Shown one piece after another: positions 46,574 to 56,727 of a stretch of 64,000 nt of DNA; the stretch's first letter is position 1; each line of letters opens with the position of its first letter. Both the position numbers and the translations under genes were made by a program. The notes below the pieces were generated by a model. That model had not been told where the DNA came from. It did no database searches and saw only the letters and a list, made by a program, of their open reading frames with translations. The DNA is from Sulfuricurvum sp. (GTDB lineage Bacteria; Campylobacterota; Campylobacteria; Campylobacterales; Sulfurimonadaceae), in the NCBI RefSeq assembly GCF_028681615.1, contig NZ_JAQUHV010000011.1, positions 1 to 64,000 of the forward strand. The letters are read 5' to 3'.

Positions 46574-49500
46574 ATGCCAAAACGCGACGACATCAAAACG
46601 ATATTACTCATCGGATCAGGCCCGATCGTCATCGGTCAAGCCTGTGAATTTGACTATTCAGGAACACAAGCGGTTAAAACGCTCAAAGAGCTTGGCTACC
46701 GCGTAGTTTTGATCAACTCGAATCCGGCAACGATCATGACCGACCCCGAATTTGCCGATCGTACCTACATCGAACCTATCAAACCCGAAATCATCGCCGA
46801 AATCATCAAAAAAGAAAAAGTAGACGCTATCTTGCCTACAATGGGGGGACAAACCGCCCTTAATGCCGCGATGAAAATGCACGAACTCGGGATGCTTGAG
46901 GGGATCGAATTTCTCGGTGCCAATCCAAGCGCTATCAAAAAAGGGGAAGACCGCCAAGCGTTCAAAGAGTGTATGGTTAAAATCGGAATGGACTTACCGA
47001 TTTCCCGCTATGCTTACAATATGGACGAAGCGATGGCAGCAGCCGAAGCAATCGGTTTCCCGATCATCATTCGTGCTTCGTACACTCTTGCAGGGGGCGG
47101 AAGCGGTGTCGCTTACAATATCGATGAATTCAAACTTCTTGCCCAACGCGGGCTGGATGAGTCGCCGATTACCGAAATTTTGATCGAAGAATCACTTCTC
47201 GGGTGGAAAGAATACGAGATGGAAGTTATCCGCGACCGCAACGATAACTGTATCATCGTCTGTTCGATTGAAAACTTCGATCCGATGGGTGTCCATACAG
47301 GAGATTCGATCACCGTTGCCCCTGCCCTCACCCTCACCGACAAAGAGTATCAGCGTATGCGTGACGCATCGTTCGCTATTTTGCGTGAAATCGGTGTTGA
47401 TACGGGCGGATCTAACGTACAGTTCTCCGTTAACCCTAAAACGGGACGTATGATCGTTATCGAGATGAACCCGCGTGTATCGCGTTCATCGGCGTTGGCA
47501 TCAAAAGCGACCGGTTACCCGATCGCCAAAGTAGCAACGCTCCTTGCAGTCGGATTTACCCTCGATGAGATCACGAATGACATCACCGGAACTCCTGCGG
47601 CATTTGAACCGGTTATCGACTATATCGTGACCAAAGTTCCTCGCTTTACGTTCGAAAAGTTCCCTGAAGCGGAATCGACCCTTACCACCAGTATGAAATC
47701 GGTCGGTGAAGCGATGGCGATTGGCCGCACTTTCAAAGAATCAGTGCAAAAAGCGCTCTGTTCTCTTGAAACAGGTCTCAGCGGTTTTGATCCGATAGCA
47801 GGTGATGAAGAGTTTGTTAAACACGAAATCCGTCGTCCGAATGCGGAACGTATCCTCTATGTCGGACAAGGTTTCCGTATGGGGCTTTCCAAAGAGGAGA
47901 TTTTCGAACTCTCTAAAATCGATCCGTGGTTCTTGACCCAAATCGAAGAAATCATCGCTCAAGAAAAAACCATTACAGCGGCAACGCTTACCGATGAAAC
48001 ACAGCTTCGCCGTCTAAAAACCGAAGGGTTCTCCGATAAAAACATCGCTCGTCTAATCGGTGGCGGCACAAAAGAAAACGATGTCTATGATGCACGCAAA
48101 GCACTCGGAATCGCCTTCGAATACAATGAAGTCGATACTTGTGCGGCAGAATTCGGATCACTCACTCCATATCTCTATTCAACAACCAATATCACACGCC
48201 TTGGGCTTCAAGCACCGCGCCAAAGTGACAAGAAAAAAGTGATGATTCTCGGCGGAGGACCGAACCGTATCGGCCAAGGGATCGAGTTTGACTACTGCTG
48301 TGTCCACGCCTCATTCGCCCTTAAAGAGATGGGAATCGAGACAATCATGGTCAATTGTAACCCGGAAACCGTTTCAACCGACTACGATACCTCTGACGTC
48401 CTTTACTTTGAACCGATCGATTTCGAACATGTCCGCTCCATCGTCGAAGCGGAACAGCCTGATGGTATCATCGTCCACTTCGGAGGGCAAACACCTCTTA
48501 AATTGGCTAACGGCCTTCATGCCATCGGCGCTAAAATCGCCGGTACATCGGCAGAGGTAATCGACTTGGCGGAAAACCGTGAGAAATTTTCGGCATTCGT
48601 CATCGAACAAGGATTGAAACAACCTGAAAACGGTCTTTCAATGACCAAAGAGGGTGCATTCGAGATCGCTGAAAAACTCGGCTATCCGGTACTGGTTCGT
48701 CCGTCGTATGTTTTGGGTGGACGTGCAATGCGTATCGTTTATAACGAAGACGAACTCCGTACCTATATGGACGTCGCCGTATCGGTGAGCAACGATTCTC
48801 CGGTTCTCGTCGACAAATTCCTCGACCAAGCGGTTGAACTGGATGTTGATGCCATCAGTGACGGCACAGAAGTCTACATCGGTTCCGTTATGCAGCACAT
48901 CGAAGAGGCAGGTATTCATTCAGGAGACAGTGCATGTTCACTTCCTCCAGTAAGTCTCAGTGCCGAGATTCAAGCTCAAGTTGAACAACAAACGAAGAAA
49001 ATTGCATTAGGTTTAGGCGTTATCGGTCTTTTGAATATCCAATACGCAATCTATCAAAACGAAGTCTATTTGATTGAAGTTAACCCAAGAGCATCGCGTA
49101 CCGTTCCGTTTGTCTCCAAAGCGACCGGAATGCCGCTTGCAAAAGTTGCAACCCGCGTTATGCTTGGTGATACACTCCGTAATGCACTGAAATTCTACGA
49201 TAACTATAATATCGTGATGGAAGCGGACGGACTTCTCAAACCGCGTCTCAAAGGACACGTAGCGATTAAAGAAGCGGTATTCCCGTTCAACAAACTCTAC
49301 GGAGCCGATTTGGTTCTCTCCCCTGAAATGAAATCAACCGGAGAAGTAATGGGTATCAGTCAAAACTTCGGCGTCAGTTTCGCGAAAAGTCAGCTGGCGG
49401 CAGGTAATAAAATCCCGACATCCGGAACGTGTTTCCTCTCTTTCATCGAATCCGATAAAGTCCATGCTCCTGAAATCGCACGCGGATTGCACAATCAAGG

Positions 49501-49822
49501 ATTCAAACTTGTAGCTACACGCGGTACCCAAAAAGCCATTGAAGCTGCCGGGATTCCGTGTGAAGCGGTTTTGAAAATCAGTGAAGGCCGTCCGAATATC
49601 GAAGACGTCATGAAAAACGGAGAAATCTCTTTGGCTATCAACACCTCCGATAACAAAACATCCAAAAAAGATGCCGAACAAATCCGCCAAATCGTATTGC
49701 GTATGGGAACCCCGTATTTCACAACCCTTAGTGCCGCGCGTGCTGCTATCGAAGCGATGGGGCATATGCACGATGACAGCTGGATGGAACCGCACGCGAT
49801 CCAAGACTACCTCATTCCCTAA
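46574..49822 (+). CDS. carB: Carbamoyl phosphate synthase large subunit
   Basis: A 1082-residue large subunit of carbamoyl phosphate synthetase, which makes carbamoyl phosphate for pyrimidine and arginine synthesis. Two homologous ATP-grasp halves are visible: [20 protein letters not shown] at the start and [20 protein letters not shown] at about residue 555. An allosteric MGS-like domain follows at the end (about 935-1075). The small subunit CarA is not in the window, as in other Campylobacterota where the genes are apart. Length is normal. Confidence 0.97.
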   Translation: MPKRDDIKTILLIGSGPIVIGQACEFDYSGTQAVKTLKELGYRVVLINSNPATIMTDPEFADRTYIEPIKPEIIAEIIKKEKVDAILPTMGGQTALNAAMKMHELGMLEGIEFLGANPSAIKKGEDRQAFKECMVKIGMDLPISRYAYNMDEAMAAAEAIGFPIIIRASYTLAGGGSGVAYNIDEFKLLAQRGLDESPITEILIEESLLGWKEYEMEVIRDRNDNCIIVCSIENFDPMGVHTGDSITVAPALTLTDKEYQRMRDASFAILREIGVDTGGSNVQFSVNPKTGRMIVIEMNPRVSRSSALASKATGYPIAKVATLLAVGFTLDEITNDITGTPAAFEPVIDYIVTKVPRFTFEKFPEAESTLTTSMKSVGEAMAIGRTFKESVQKALCSLETGLSGFDPIAGDEEFVKHEIRRPNAERILYVGQGFRMGLSKEEIFELSKIDPWFLTQIEEIIAQEKTITAATLTDETQLRRLKTEGFSDKNIARLIGGGTKENDVYDARKALGIAFEYNEVDTCAAEFGSLTPYLYSTTNITRLGLQAPRQSDKKKVMILGGGPNRIGQGIEFDYCCVHASFALKEMGIETIMVNCNPETVSTDYDTSDVLYFEPIDFEHVRSIVEAEQPDGIIVHFGGQTPLKLANGLHAIGAKIAGTSAEVIDLAENREKFSAFVIEQGLKQPENGLSMTKEGAFEIAEKLGYPVLVRPSYVLGGRAMRIVYNEDELRTYMDVAVSVSNDSPVLVDKFLDQAVELDVDAISDGTEVYIGSVMQHIEEAGIHSGDSACSLPPVSLSAEIQAQVEQQTKKIALGLGVIGLLNIQYAIYQNEVYLIEVNPRASRTVPFVSKATGMPLAKVATRVMLGDTLRNALKFYDNYNIVMEADGLLKPRLKGHVAIKEAVFPFNKLYGADLVLSPEMKSTGEVMGISQNFGVSFAKSQLAAGNKIPTSGTCFLSFIESDKVHAPEIARGLHNQGFKLVATRGTQKAIEAAGIPCEAVLKISEGRPNIEDVMKNGEISLAINTSDNKTSKKDAEQIRQIVLRMGTPYFTTLSAARAAIEAMGHMHDDSWMEPHAIQDYLIP

Positions 49823-49825
49823 CCC

Positions 49826-50254
49826 ATGAAAGTTTTCCTCGCGCAAACCGACACTACCGTCGGTTTTCTATCCCAAGACTCTAAACGGTTAGAAACCATC
49901 AAAATGCGCGCCGACAATAAACCTTTTCTCAAAGTTTATTCCGATTTTAAAAATCTGAAACGCGATATTCGTATTCCAAATACCCATAAACGTCTTGTTC
50001 GACATGCCTGTAAAACGACATTCGTTGTTAAAAACCAAGCCTTTCGCCATGTTTGTGATCCATATCACGCCAGACTGATCCAACCTTTCGGTTGGCTCTA
50101 TTCTACCTCAGCGAATGAAAGCGGACAATCGTATGTGAGAGAGTTTTGTCAATCCGTTAGTGACATTATTGTTGAAGATTTCAGAGGCCTCAGTGAACAG
50201 AGTGCCTCTCAAATCTTTTTGCTCACCACAAGCCAAATTAAACAGTTACGTTAG
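49826..50254 (+). CDS. Short Sua5/YciO/YrdC/YwlC family protein
   Basis: A 142-residue member of the YrdC-like family, shorter than functional TsaC/Sua5 proteins (about 180 or more residues). Conserved landmarks remain: QTDTTVGFLSQD near the start, KMRADNKPFLKVY and the end motif YSTSANESGQSY. The family binds RNA, ATP and threonine in tRNA t6A synthesis. The truncated middle makes full enzyme activity doubtful, so another full-length TsaC is expected elsewhere in the genome. It starts 3 bases after carB, an order I recall from Campylobacter. Confidence 0.75.
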   Translation: MKVFLAQTDTTVGFLSQDSKRLETIKMRADNKPFLKVYSDFKNLKRDIRIPNTHKRLVRHACKTTFVVKNQAFRHVCDPYHARLIQPFGWLYSTSANESGQSYVREFCQSVSDIIVEDFRGLSEQSASQIFLLTTSQIKQLR

Positions 50255-50266
50255 GAATCTCTATCT

Positions 50267-50842
50267 ATGAAACATTTCAACTCTGCCAAGCATATCATGA
50301 TGGGAAGCATGGGACTCATCGTCCTCAGTGCCCTCAGCGGATGCCAAAGCACACAAGAACAACAAGCTGAAGGACAAAATAAATTTCTCGTTGTTGAGCA
50401 GCAGCCTAACGGAAAATATGTTGTTATCGAAGAGGCCCCAACCACTGGCCCAAGTCATGCCATCATCCGTTCAACCGATGAAAACGGCACGGTGCATGAG
50501 CGTGTTATGAGTGAAGCAGAGATGAAAGAACTCGCCGATCAAGAATACAAAAAAATGCAAGAGGGAAAATCGGAACTCAATGCAGAACCCCAAGGTGAAG
50601 GGATGGGATTAGGCGGTACTATCCTCGCGGCGGCAGGGGGCGCATTATTAGGTAACGTCATAGGAAACATGCTGATGAACAACTCCACATTCCGTAAAAA
50701 TCAAGACGCGTCAAACCGATCTGCCTATCACCGTTCGGCATCCGGCATGGGTTCTTCCGCCGTTTCCACCTCTCAGAAAAAAAGTTTCTTCGGTAATTCT
50801 GGGTCAAAAAGCACCGGTTCCGGTGGATTCTTCGGAGGATAA
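50267..50842 (+). CDS. UPF0323 family lipoprotein
   Basis: A 191-residue lipoprotein. The signal peptide ends in the lipobox LSGC (cysteine near residue 26). A soluble region (KFLVVEQQPNGKYVVIEEAP) is followed by a glycine-rich hydrophobic stretch (GGTILAAAGGALLGNVIGNM) and a low-complexity Ser/Gly tail ending GSGGFFGG. This matches the UPF0323 family typical of Campylobacterota, of unknown role. It is followed after 2 bases by the GSP-synthase-like gene, a pairing also remembered from Campylobacter (Cj0371/Cj0372). Confidence 0.85.
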   Translation: MKHFNSAKHIMMGSMGLIVLSALSGCQSTQEQQAEGQNKFLVVEQQPNGKYVVIEEAPTTGPSHAIIRSTDENGTVHERVMSEAEMKELADQEYKKMQEGKSELNAEPQGEGMGLGGTILAAAGGALLGNVIGNMLMNNSTFRKNQDASNRSAYHRSASGMGSSAVSTSQKKSFFGNSGSKSTGSGGFFGG

Positions 50843-50844
50843 CT

Positions 50845-52023
50845 ATGATTAAATTACAAAAAATAAACCCGATTAGCGATGCCATTTTAGAAGAAATCGG
50901 ATTCAATTGGCATACCGACAGCGACAACACCAAATACGTTGCGGATGAGCTGGTCATCGTCACGGATAAAGAGGCAGAAGCCTATTATGATGCAGTCAAC
51001 GAGCTGTATGATATGTATGCGACAGCAGCCCAATATGTCATCGATAATAACCTCTTTTTTGAATTGGGTATCCCGTTTAATCTTGTAGAAATGATTAAAA
51101 AAAGCTGGGAAAACGATGTACACTGGCACCTCTACGGTCGATTTGACCTCTCGGGAGGAATCGGTGGTGCTCCGATCAAACTGATTGAGTTCAATGCAGA
51201 CACCCCTACGGCACTTTTCGAAACTGTGATTTTGCAATGGGCACTCTTAAAATACAACGAAATGGATGAAGAGCGTCAATTTAATACTATTTATGAAGCG
51301 ATCACTGAAAACTTTCGCCGTCTCATCACGCTCTTCGATGATACCGAGAAATTTGATTCACTGTATGAGGGGTGGAAAATTCTTTTCAGTGCGGTAAGCG
51401 GCAATGTCGAAGAGGAACAAACGGTTCGATTGCTACAACAAATGGCATCCGATGCAGGTTTTAATACAGGATTCGAACCCTTAGGGGGAGTCACATTTGA
51501 TGGTGAGGGGATTTATGATAGTGAAGAATCCCCGTATGAATATTGGTTTAAACTCTTTCCGTGGGAAGATATCGCAATCGAAGAGCCTGAACTGGCCACC
51601 TTACTCACAAACATCATGAACAATCAAAAGGCCATTATTTTAAATCCGGCCTACACTCTTTTGTTTCAATCAAAAGGGATGATGAAAATACTGTGCGACC
51701 TCTTCCCGGATTCACCTTATCTTCTAAAAACGTCATTTGAGCCGCTCCAAGGGGTTCAGCAGGTCGAAAAACGGATGTTTGGACGTGAAGGTGCCAATGT
51801 ACGTATTGTGGATGCTTCTCTCAACACCATTGAAGCCAATGACGGACCTTACGGTAATTTCAAACCGATCTATCAAGAGTATGTCGAGTTTCCGAAAGAT
51901 ACAAAAGGTAATAGATATCAGGCAGGTGTCTTTTTCGCCTATGAAGCATGCGGTTTAGGATTCCGAAGAGGCGGTAAAATTTTGGGCAATATGTCCAAAT
52001 TTGTCGGGCATGTATTACAGTAG
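50845..52023 (+). CDS. Glutathionylspermidine synthase-like ATP-grasp ligase
   Basis: A 392-residue protein of the GSP_synth family (YgiC/YjfC-like), an ATP-grasp ligase. Recognisable segments are WHLYGRFDLSGG, LIEFNADTPTALFE, PWEDIAIEEPEL, and a C-terminal YEACGLGFRRGGKIL. Relatives lack the amidase half of true glutathionylspermidine synthetase and their substrates are unknown. GGAGG immediately before ATG 50845 lies in the end of the lipoprotein gene. Its last 9 bases overlap the convergent GGDEF-EAL gene. Confidence 0.88.
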   Translation: MIKLQKINPISDAILEEIGFNWHTDSDNTKYVADELVIVTDKEAEAYYDAVNELYDMYATAAQYVIDNNLFFELGIPFNLVEMIKKSWENDVHWHLYGRFDLSGGIGGAPIKLIEFNADTPTALFETVILQWALLKYNEMDEERQFNTIYEAITENFRRLITLFDDTEKFDSLYEGWKILFSAVSGNVEEEQTVRLLQQMASDAGFNTGFEPLGGVTFDGEGIYDSEESPYEYWFKLFPWEDIAIEEPELATLLTNIMNNQKAIILNPAYTLLFQSKGMMKILCDLFPDSPYLLKTSFEPLQGVQQVEKRMFGREGANVRIVDASLNTIEANDGPYGNFKPIYQEYVEFPKDTKGNRYQAGVFFAYEACGLGFRRGGKILGNMSKFVGHVLQ

Positions 52024-53937
52024 TGATGTCGGTTTACCGGTAAAATAACCCTGTGAATAATCGACGCCGATTGCCTTGATCGTGTTGTAAATTTCCTCAT
52101 CCGATACAAATTCTGCAATTGTTTTCGCATCAATTTTCTTGGCGAAATCAATAATCGTTTCAACAATAATATGATGACGTGAGTTCCCTGCGATCTCCCG
52201 TATCAATGAACCGTCAATCTTGATGTAATCCACACCCAGTTTGAGTATGTTTTCAAAATTAGAATACCCCGTTCCAAAATCATCAATCGCTATTTTTGCC
52301 CCCAAAACTTTTACCTGTGAAATAAACCGTGTCACTTCTTCGTAACTTTCAATCCCCTCAGATTCTAAAATCTCAAAAACGATCCGGTCTGCCGTACCGG
52401 TTTCGGTGATCGTTTTAATAATTTCACTGACCGTATGAGGATTACGAATATCACTGTCTGATAGATTAATTGAAAATTCCTCTTTGCGTGAAGCGAAGAG
52501 TGTACAAGCCTGATAAACCACTTCAAGGGTAATACGGGGATAAAGTTTCGTTTGTTTTGCAATCGATAAAAACTTGATCGGAGGAATGATATTTCCTTCG
52601 TCATCTATCATCCGTACCAATGTTTCATATTTATGAACCATCCCCGTATTTAGATTCACTATAGGCTGATAGTGACAAATAATACGATTATCAAATAATG
52701 CTCTACGGACATTAGAAGCCATTGTCAGATTCGATCGATATTGTTCTTCAATTCCTTCTTCATGATTGTAAAAGGCTATCTGTTTTCGATTCGCTTTCGC
52801 ATGATGCAAAGCAATATCAGCCCGGGTCAGTACTTTCTCATTTCCCATAGCGACACCGATACTTATTCGGATATTGAAGCTCTCTTCTTTGACCACAAAT
52901 GTTTTTTCATCTAATAATTTTGCAAGTATATTTAACCGATGTTCCAATTCATTTTGGTTATATAAATTGCTAAATACCAAAGCAAATTCGTCACCTCCTA
53001 AACGGTAAGATGCACTCGATAACTCCTTGAGCCATAACGCGAATTGCTTGAGTATTTCATCACCGATTGAAATTCCGAAGAAATCATTTACTTCTTTGAA
53101 ATCATCTATATTGACGATTGCCAAAGCTAAGAGATCCCCTTGTAACAATATTTCTTGAAGCTTGTATCGATTGGGTAAATTTGTCAGTTGATCCGTATAA
53201 AACTGAGTTTCCAACTCACGGGTTTTTTCATTGACCTTCATTTCAAGAGAGCTGTTCATCGTTTCCATTTGTTCCAGATAGTGTTGGGTCGTTTTTTGCA
53301 TCGTATTAAATGCGGTAACTATCTGCTCGATCTCAACACTGCCGTCTTCCTCAAACATCATTTGATCACCCGGCTTGTAATAACGGACTTTTTTAGCGAT
53401 CTTAGTAAGAGGAGAGAGAAGATAACGAACCCACCAGACTGCGGCAAAAAAAATCACGGCGATACTTACCCATACACCATATACGATTTTATGAATGGAT
53501 TTACGCGTCTCTTCATAGGCTAAATCACTGTAACGCAATGTGACGGAACCCATCAATTCTCCGCTTGTAGGTTCTTTCAATATATGCGTGACGCTCATCG
53601 CTTCATGTCGGGATTTCAAATGTTCTTTACTGTGCGTATAAAAATAAAGTCTCTTTCCGCTCTGATCACGAATCTCCAATTCCGTTACATCGGGTACCGA
53701 TACGGCAGGAGCAACTTTTTGTGAAATTTGATCGTAAAACTTTAAATAAAGAGCAATTTGAAGCGGTTTTTCAATGGTTTCCAGCAATAAATTCGCTTTT
53801 TGTTTTTCTGAAACCAAGATCGTGTTTTCAAAAACAATACTGACTATGGTTCCAATTGACATCAAAATCAAAAGGAATATTAAAATCAAAGATCCTACGA
53901 TTTTATATGAAAGACGAGTCTTAGAGAGAAACATCAT
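52015..53937 (-). CDS. Membrane-bound HAMP-GGDEF-EAL c-di-GMP protein
   Basis: A 640-residue inner-membrane protein. Two helices (about 12-35 and 150-170) flank a periplasmic domain of about 115 residues, followed by a HAMP-like linker, coiled coil, GGDEF domain (about 245-395; YRLGGDEF intact, no RxxD inhibitory site) and EAL domain (about 405-640). The EAL motif reads ETL, but N, E, DD, K, E and Q positions (NLSDSD, IDDFGTGYSN, IKIDGS, AEFVS) look kept, so phosphodiesterase activity is possible. The layout resembles YfiN/LapD-type proteins. It is divergent from the acyltransferase-TonB-YfiR operon and shares its promoter region. Confidence 0.9.
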   Translation of the reverse strand: MMFLSKTRLSYKIVGSLILIFLLILMSIGTIVSIVFENTILVSEKQKANLLLETIEKPLQIALYLKFYDQISQKVAPAVSVPDVTELEIRDQSGKRLYFYTHSKEHLKSRHEAMSVTHILKEPTSGELMGSVTLRYSDLAYEETRKSIHKIVYGVWVSIAVIFFAAVWWVRYLLSPLTKIAKKVRYYKPGDQMMFEEDGSVEIEQIVTAFNTMQKTTQHYLEQMETMNSSLEMKVNEKTRELETQFYTDQLTNLPNRYKLQEILLQGDLLALAIVNIDDFKEVNDFFGISIGDEILKQFALWLKELSSASYRLGGDEFALVFSNLYNQNELEHRLNILAKLLDEKTFVVKEESFNIRISIGVAMGNEKVLTRADIALHHAKANRKQIAFYNHEEGIEEQYRSNLTMASNVRRALFDNRIICHYQPIVNLNTGMVHKYETLVRMIDDEGNIIPPIKFLSIAKQTKLYPRITLEVVYQACTLFASRKEEFSINLSDSDIRNPHTVSEIIKTITETGTADRIVFEILESEGIESYEEVTRFISQVKVLGAKIAIDDFGTGYSNFENILKLGVDYIKIDGSLIREIAGNSRHHIIVETIIDFAKKIDAKTIAEFVSDEEIYNTIKAIGVDYSQGYFTGKPTSLL

Positions 53938-53998
53938 AGATGCACCTTAATGTATTTCAAAATTACCGCATGTTAAGTAAAGCTGAAAATTTATTCGT

Positions 53999-54023
53999 AA
54001 ATTACGTAATTTTATCCTATAAT
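53999..54023 (+). promoter_or_regulatory. Operator-like palindrome and -10 box of the acyltransferase operon
   Basis: AAATTACGTAATTT at 53999-54012 is a perfect 14-base palindrome. A TATAAT -10 box follows at 54018-54023. The palindrome occupies the -35 to -10 spacer, a classic repressor position. It lies in the 173 bases between the divergent GGDEF-EAL gene and the GTG start at 54111. Confidence 0.55.
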
Positions 54024-54110
54024 ATACCGAATAAATCATTTACTTTATTTAGCGTTGATGAATTGTTAAATATCTATCTTTCAACCAATATAGAAACGAA
54101 GGTAAAAATA

Positions 54111-54653
54111 GTGAAATGCACAGTAGCATCAACGGAAATGGAACGGACTGCTATATTGCGGCAACGGTATGATATTTTTGTAAAAGAGTCCGGTTATTTT
54201 GTCCCGAAAGAGAAAGATGATCGACTTGAATACGATTCATATGACGACCACTCCCTTTTATTCGGGGTGTGGGAGAACGGATCTTTGATTGCATCGTGCC
54301 GACTTGTTCTTCCAAACTCTTCATTGGGATTACCGACACTTAAAGCAATGGAAATCGATGCGGACAGAATCCAACGTGATCAGCCTACAGCCGAGATTTC
54401 ACGTATTACTATTGCCCCGGAGCACAGAGTTTTTAGAAAAACGATCAAAATTTTGCAAACGATGCAAGAAGAGATAAATCGGGTCTCTTCCACGTGTGGA
54501 ATAAAACAATTTATAGGAGCGGTTGAACCCAGTTTTTTACGACTTCTTAACTGTTCTAGACTCTCTTATCAGCCGATCGGTCCATTGCAACACCTTATCG
54601 GCGCAGAGCGATATCCGGTTATATTAACACATAAAAATTTGACTATACCCTGA
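54111..54653 (+). CDS. LuxI/FeeM-like N-acyltransferase (autoinducer-synthase superfamily)
   Basis: A 180-residue GNAT-fold protein. The residues invariant in acyl-homoserine-lactone synthases are present in order: R19 and F23 (RYDIF), E40, D42 and D45 (EYDSYD), R64 (SCRL), E95 and R98 (EISR). Spacings within each cluster match LuxI proteins exactly. The same pattern occurs in FeeM-type N-acyl amino acid synthases and PEP-CTERM/exosortase-linked acyltransferases, so the product is uncertain. Start: GTG 54111 with GAAGG 8 bases upstream, downstream of a good -10 box. An open frame extends back to ATG 53940 across the promoter and is rejected. The TonB receptor gene follows after 13 bases. Confidence 0.75.
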   Translation: MKCTVASTEMERTAILRQRYDIFVKESGYFVPKEKDDRLEYDSYDDHSLLFGVWENGSLIASCRLVLPNSSLGLPTLKAMEIDADRIQRDQPTAEISRITIAPEHRVFRKTIKILQTMQEEINRVSSTCGIKQFIGAVEPSFLRLLNCSRLSYQPIGPLQHLIGAERYPVILTHKNLTIP

Positions 54654-54666
54654 AAGAACCCAGACT

Positions 54667-56727
54667 ATGAATTACTCCTCACTCGCTTTATTGTTAATCC
54701 CTTTCTCTCTCTTTGCCGCTGAGTCAGAAGTAAACTCCAATCTCTTTCATAATCTCACTGATGATATGAGTACTATTGCACAAACGGCAAAAGATCAACG
54801 GGCGAATATCGATTATCTTCCGTTTATCATGACGGTATTTGACGGTGAAGAACTTGCCCATGCAGGGGCTTCATCGTTAAAAGAAGCTCTGAGTCTTGCA
54901 GCAGGTGTCAATATCGCCAGTGACAATCTCTCTTTATTTAACCCTGTTTTCCGCGGTTCCAATCCTGTCGCATACGGACAAAGCAAGCTGATCGTTGACG
55001 GCATCGAAGTCAATGACCTTTTTTTCGACGGTTATACCGCCTATCTAAGTATGCCGATTGACATGATCAAACGGATCGAAATCGTCCGTGGCCCGGGCAG
55101 CTACAGTGACGGTCATTCAGGCTATGCGGGATCCATCGTCGTCACCACCTATAAAGGGGAAGCTCCAGCTGATGGAGTCAGTCGTTGGTTTGCCTCTGCA
55201 GGTACGTACGGTACTAAAAAAGCCGGAGTTTCCTATGCAACAAGAGATGATGATTTTTCTTTTGCGGCAGATCTGTATACCGTCCATGATAGTCTCTCCC
55301 TAACATATGGGTTGGATGGCCTTTCGAATAATCTTCTCGGCGCTCCTAATGCCCACCTCGCACGCTCAGGCGATGCCCCGGCAGCTACCGATGCAACTAT
55401 GCTTTCTGCATCGCTCTCCAAGGGAGCCTTTTTTGCTGACGGCCGTCTCTCTACCTATCGCCACGGTTCCGGAGGCGGTATAAACTATGCATTAGCTTCT
55501 GAAGGAGACCACTACAATATCGACCAGTGGCAAATCAGAGCAGGTGCCCACTATAACATAAATAGTTTTTCCGGAACCCTCCAAGCCGCGGTGATTCAAG
55601 ACAGCTTCACGAGTCACCAGCTCCTTGCACCTGCAGGACTGAGACTTCCCTCTCTTACACCGCCTACAACAATCGTAACCTATCCGGACGGTTTTTATGG
55701 GATTCATGAAGCATTTATACGGACATATCGAATTAACAATACCCTTGCAGGAAGTTTACTAGGTGGTGACACCACTTTTGGGATCAGCGGTTCATGGAGC
55801 AATGTTACCTCAGAAAAAACCATCACTACCGACCGAGACAGCGGAACGGGAATGACCGATTATTCGACGACGCTTCCTTTTTTCAATCCAAAAGGCTCCA
55901 TCAATAATCTGACAGCCTATATGACCTATGAAAAGGTCATCTCCCCCTCTCTCACCGGGTATGGCTCACTTACGATCGATCGAAGAAATGGCATTAGCCC
56001 CCAGGTTGATCCGAGGATTGCAGCTGTCTATGCGATCGATCCTGCAAACCTGATCAAATTTTCAATCTCCCGTGCCCACAGAAATCCTTCATGGCAGGAG
56101 ATGTTTACCCTTAATAATAAAGCACGTTGGGGAAATCCGGATTTGTTGCCTGAAACCGTCATGGCATATGAAACGCAATTTATTCATCAATTCGAAACAG
56201 ATCATACCCTTTCGGTTAACCTCTTTCACCTAAACAATAACAATCAGATTTATCTGCAATACAATACTTCATTGGCTCGTTATGAGTACGTTAACGGGTC
56301 TAAAAGTACAATTCAGGGGATCGAAGGGGAGTGGCGGAAACGATATGATGCAACCACGTTCTATGCCGCATATACACATATATGGGCTGAAGACGGCAAT
56401 GGTGTGACATTGGCAAATGCTCCGTCTGATACAGCACGAGGATTTATTACACACAGTTTGAACGAAAACTGGTTCGGTTCTTTAGCCGGTCGATGGCAAA
56501 ATAAAATCCCAAGAGCAGCAACCGATACTCGCAATGATATGAAAGCAATCGGAATCGTCGATACTTCTATCGGATATAAACTTCCATACCTCAACAGCGA
56601 AATTCAATTTACGCTCAAAAATATATTTGATGAGAAAGAACTTTATCCAAGCCCTCCAAATACATATGACGGGGATTATCCGTCAACCGGACGCGCGTTT
56701 ATGGCAACACTACGGGGTACATTTTGA
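54667..56727 (+). CDS. TonB-dependent outer membrane receptor
   Basis: A 686-residue receptor, signal peptide MNYSSLALLLIPFSLFAA. The plug domain (about 45-165) has LKEALSLAAGVNIASD, VFRGSNPVAYGQSKLIVDGI and IKRIEIVRGPGSYSDG. A 22-stranded barrel fills the rest, ending STGRAFMATLRGTF with a terminal phenylalanine. No clear TonB box can be named. The ligand is unknown; catecholate or vitamin-like molecules are usual, and an acylated molecule is conceivable given the upstream acyltransferase. Its stop overlaps the YfiR-like gene by 4 bases. Confidence 0.93.
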   Translation: MNYSSLALLLIPFSLFAAESEVNSNLFHNLTDDMSTIAQTAKDQRANIDYLPFIMTVFDGEELAHAGASSLKEALSLAAGVNIASDNLSLFNPVFRGSNPVAYGQSKLIVDGIEVNDLFFDGYTAYLSMPIDMIKRIEIVRGPGSYSDGHSGYAGSIVVTTYKGEAPADGVSRWFASAGTYGTKKAGVSYATRDDDFSFAADLYTVHDSLSLTYGLDGLSNNLLGAPNAHLARSGDAPAATDATMLSASLSKGAFFADGRLSTYRHGSGGGINYALASEGDHYNIDQWQIRAGAHYNINSFSGTLQAAVIQDSFTSHQLLAPAGLRLPSLTPPTTIVTYPDGFYGIHEAFIRTYRINNTLAGSLLGGDTTFGISGSWSNVTSEKTITTDRDSGTGMTDYSTTLPFFNPKGSINNLTAYMTYEKVISPSLTGYGSLTIDRRNGISPQVDPRIAAVYAIDPANLIKFSISRAHRNPSWQEMFTLNNKARWGNPDLLPETVMAYETQFIHQFETDHTLSVNLFHLNNNNQIYLQYNTSLARYEYVNGSKSTIQGIEGEWRKRYDATTFYAAYTHIWAEDGNGVTLANAPSDTARGFITHSLNENWFGSLAGRWQNKIPRAATDTRNDMKAIGIVDTSIGYKLPYLNSEIQFTLKNIFDEKELYPSPPNTYDGDYPSTGRAFMATLRGTF

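Noticed and set aside
49826-50254. Frameshift as the reason the Sua5-like protein is short.
   Set aside because: Both terminal motifs are in one frame and the gene is spaced normally between neighbours, so a natural short form is more likely.
53940-54110. N-terminal extension of the acyltransferase to ATG 53940.
   Set aside because: The extension crosses the palindrome and -10 box and has no ribosome-binding site; GTG 54111 has one.
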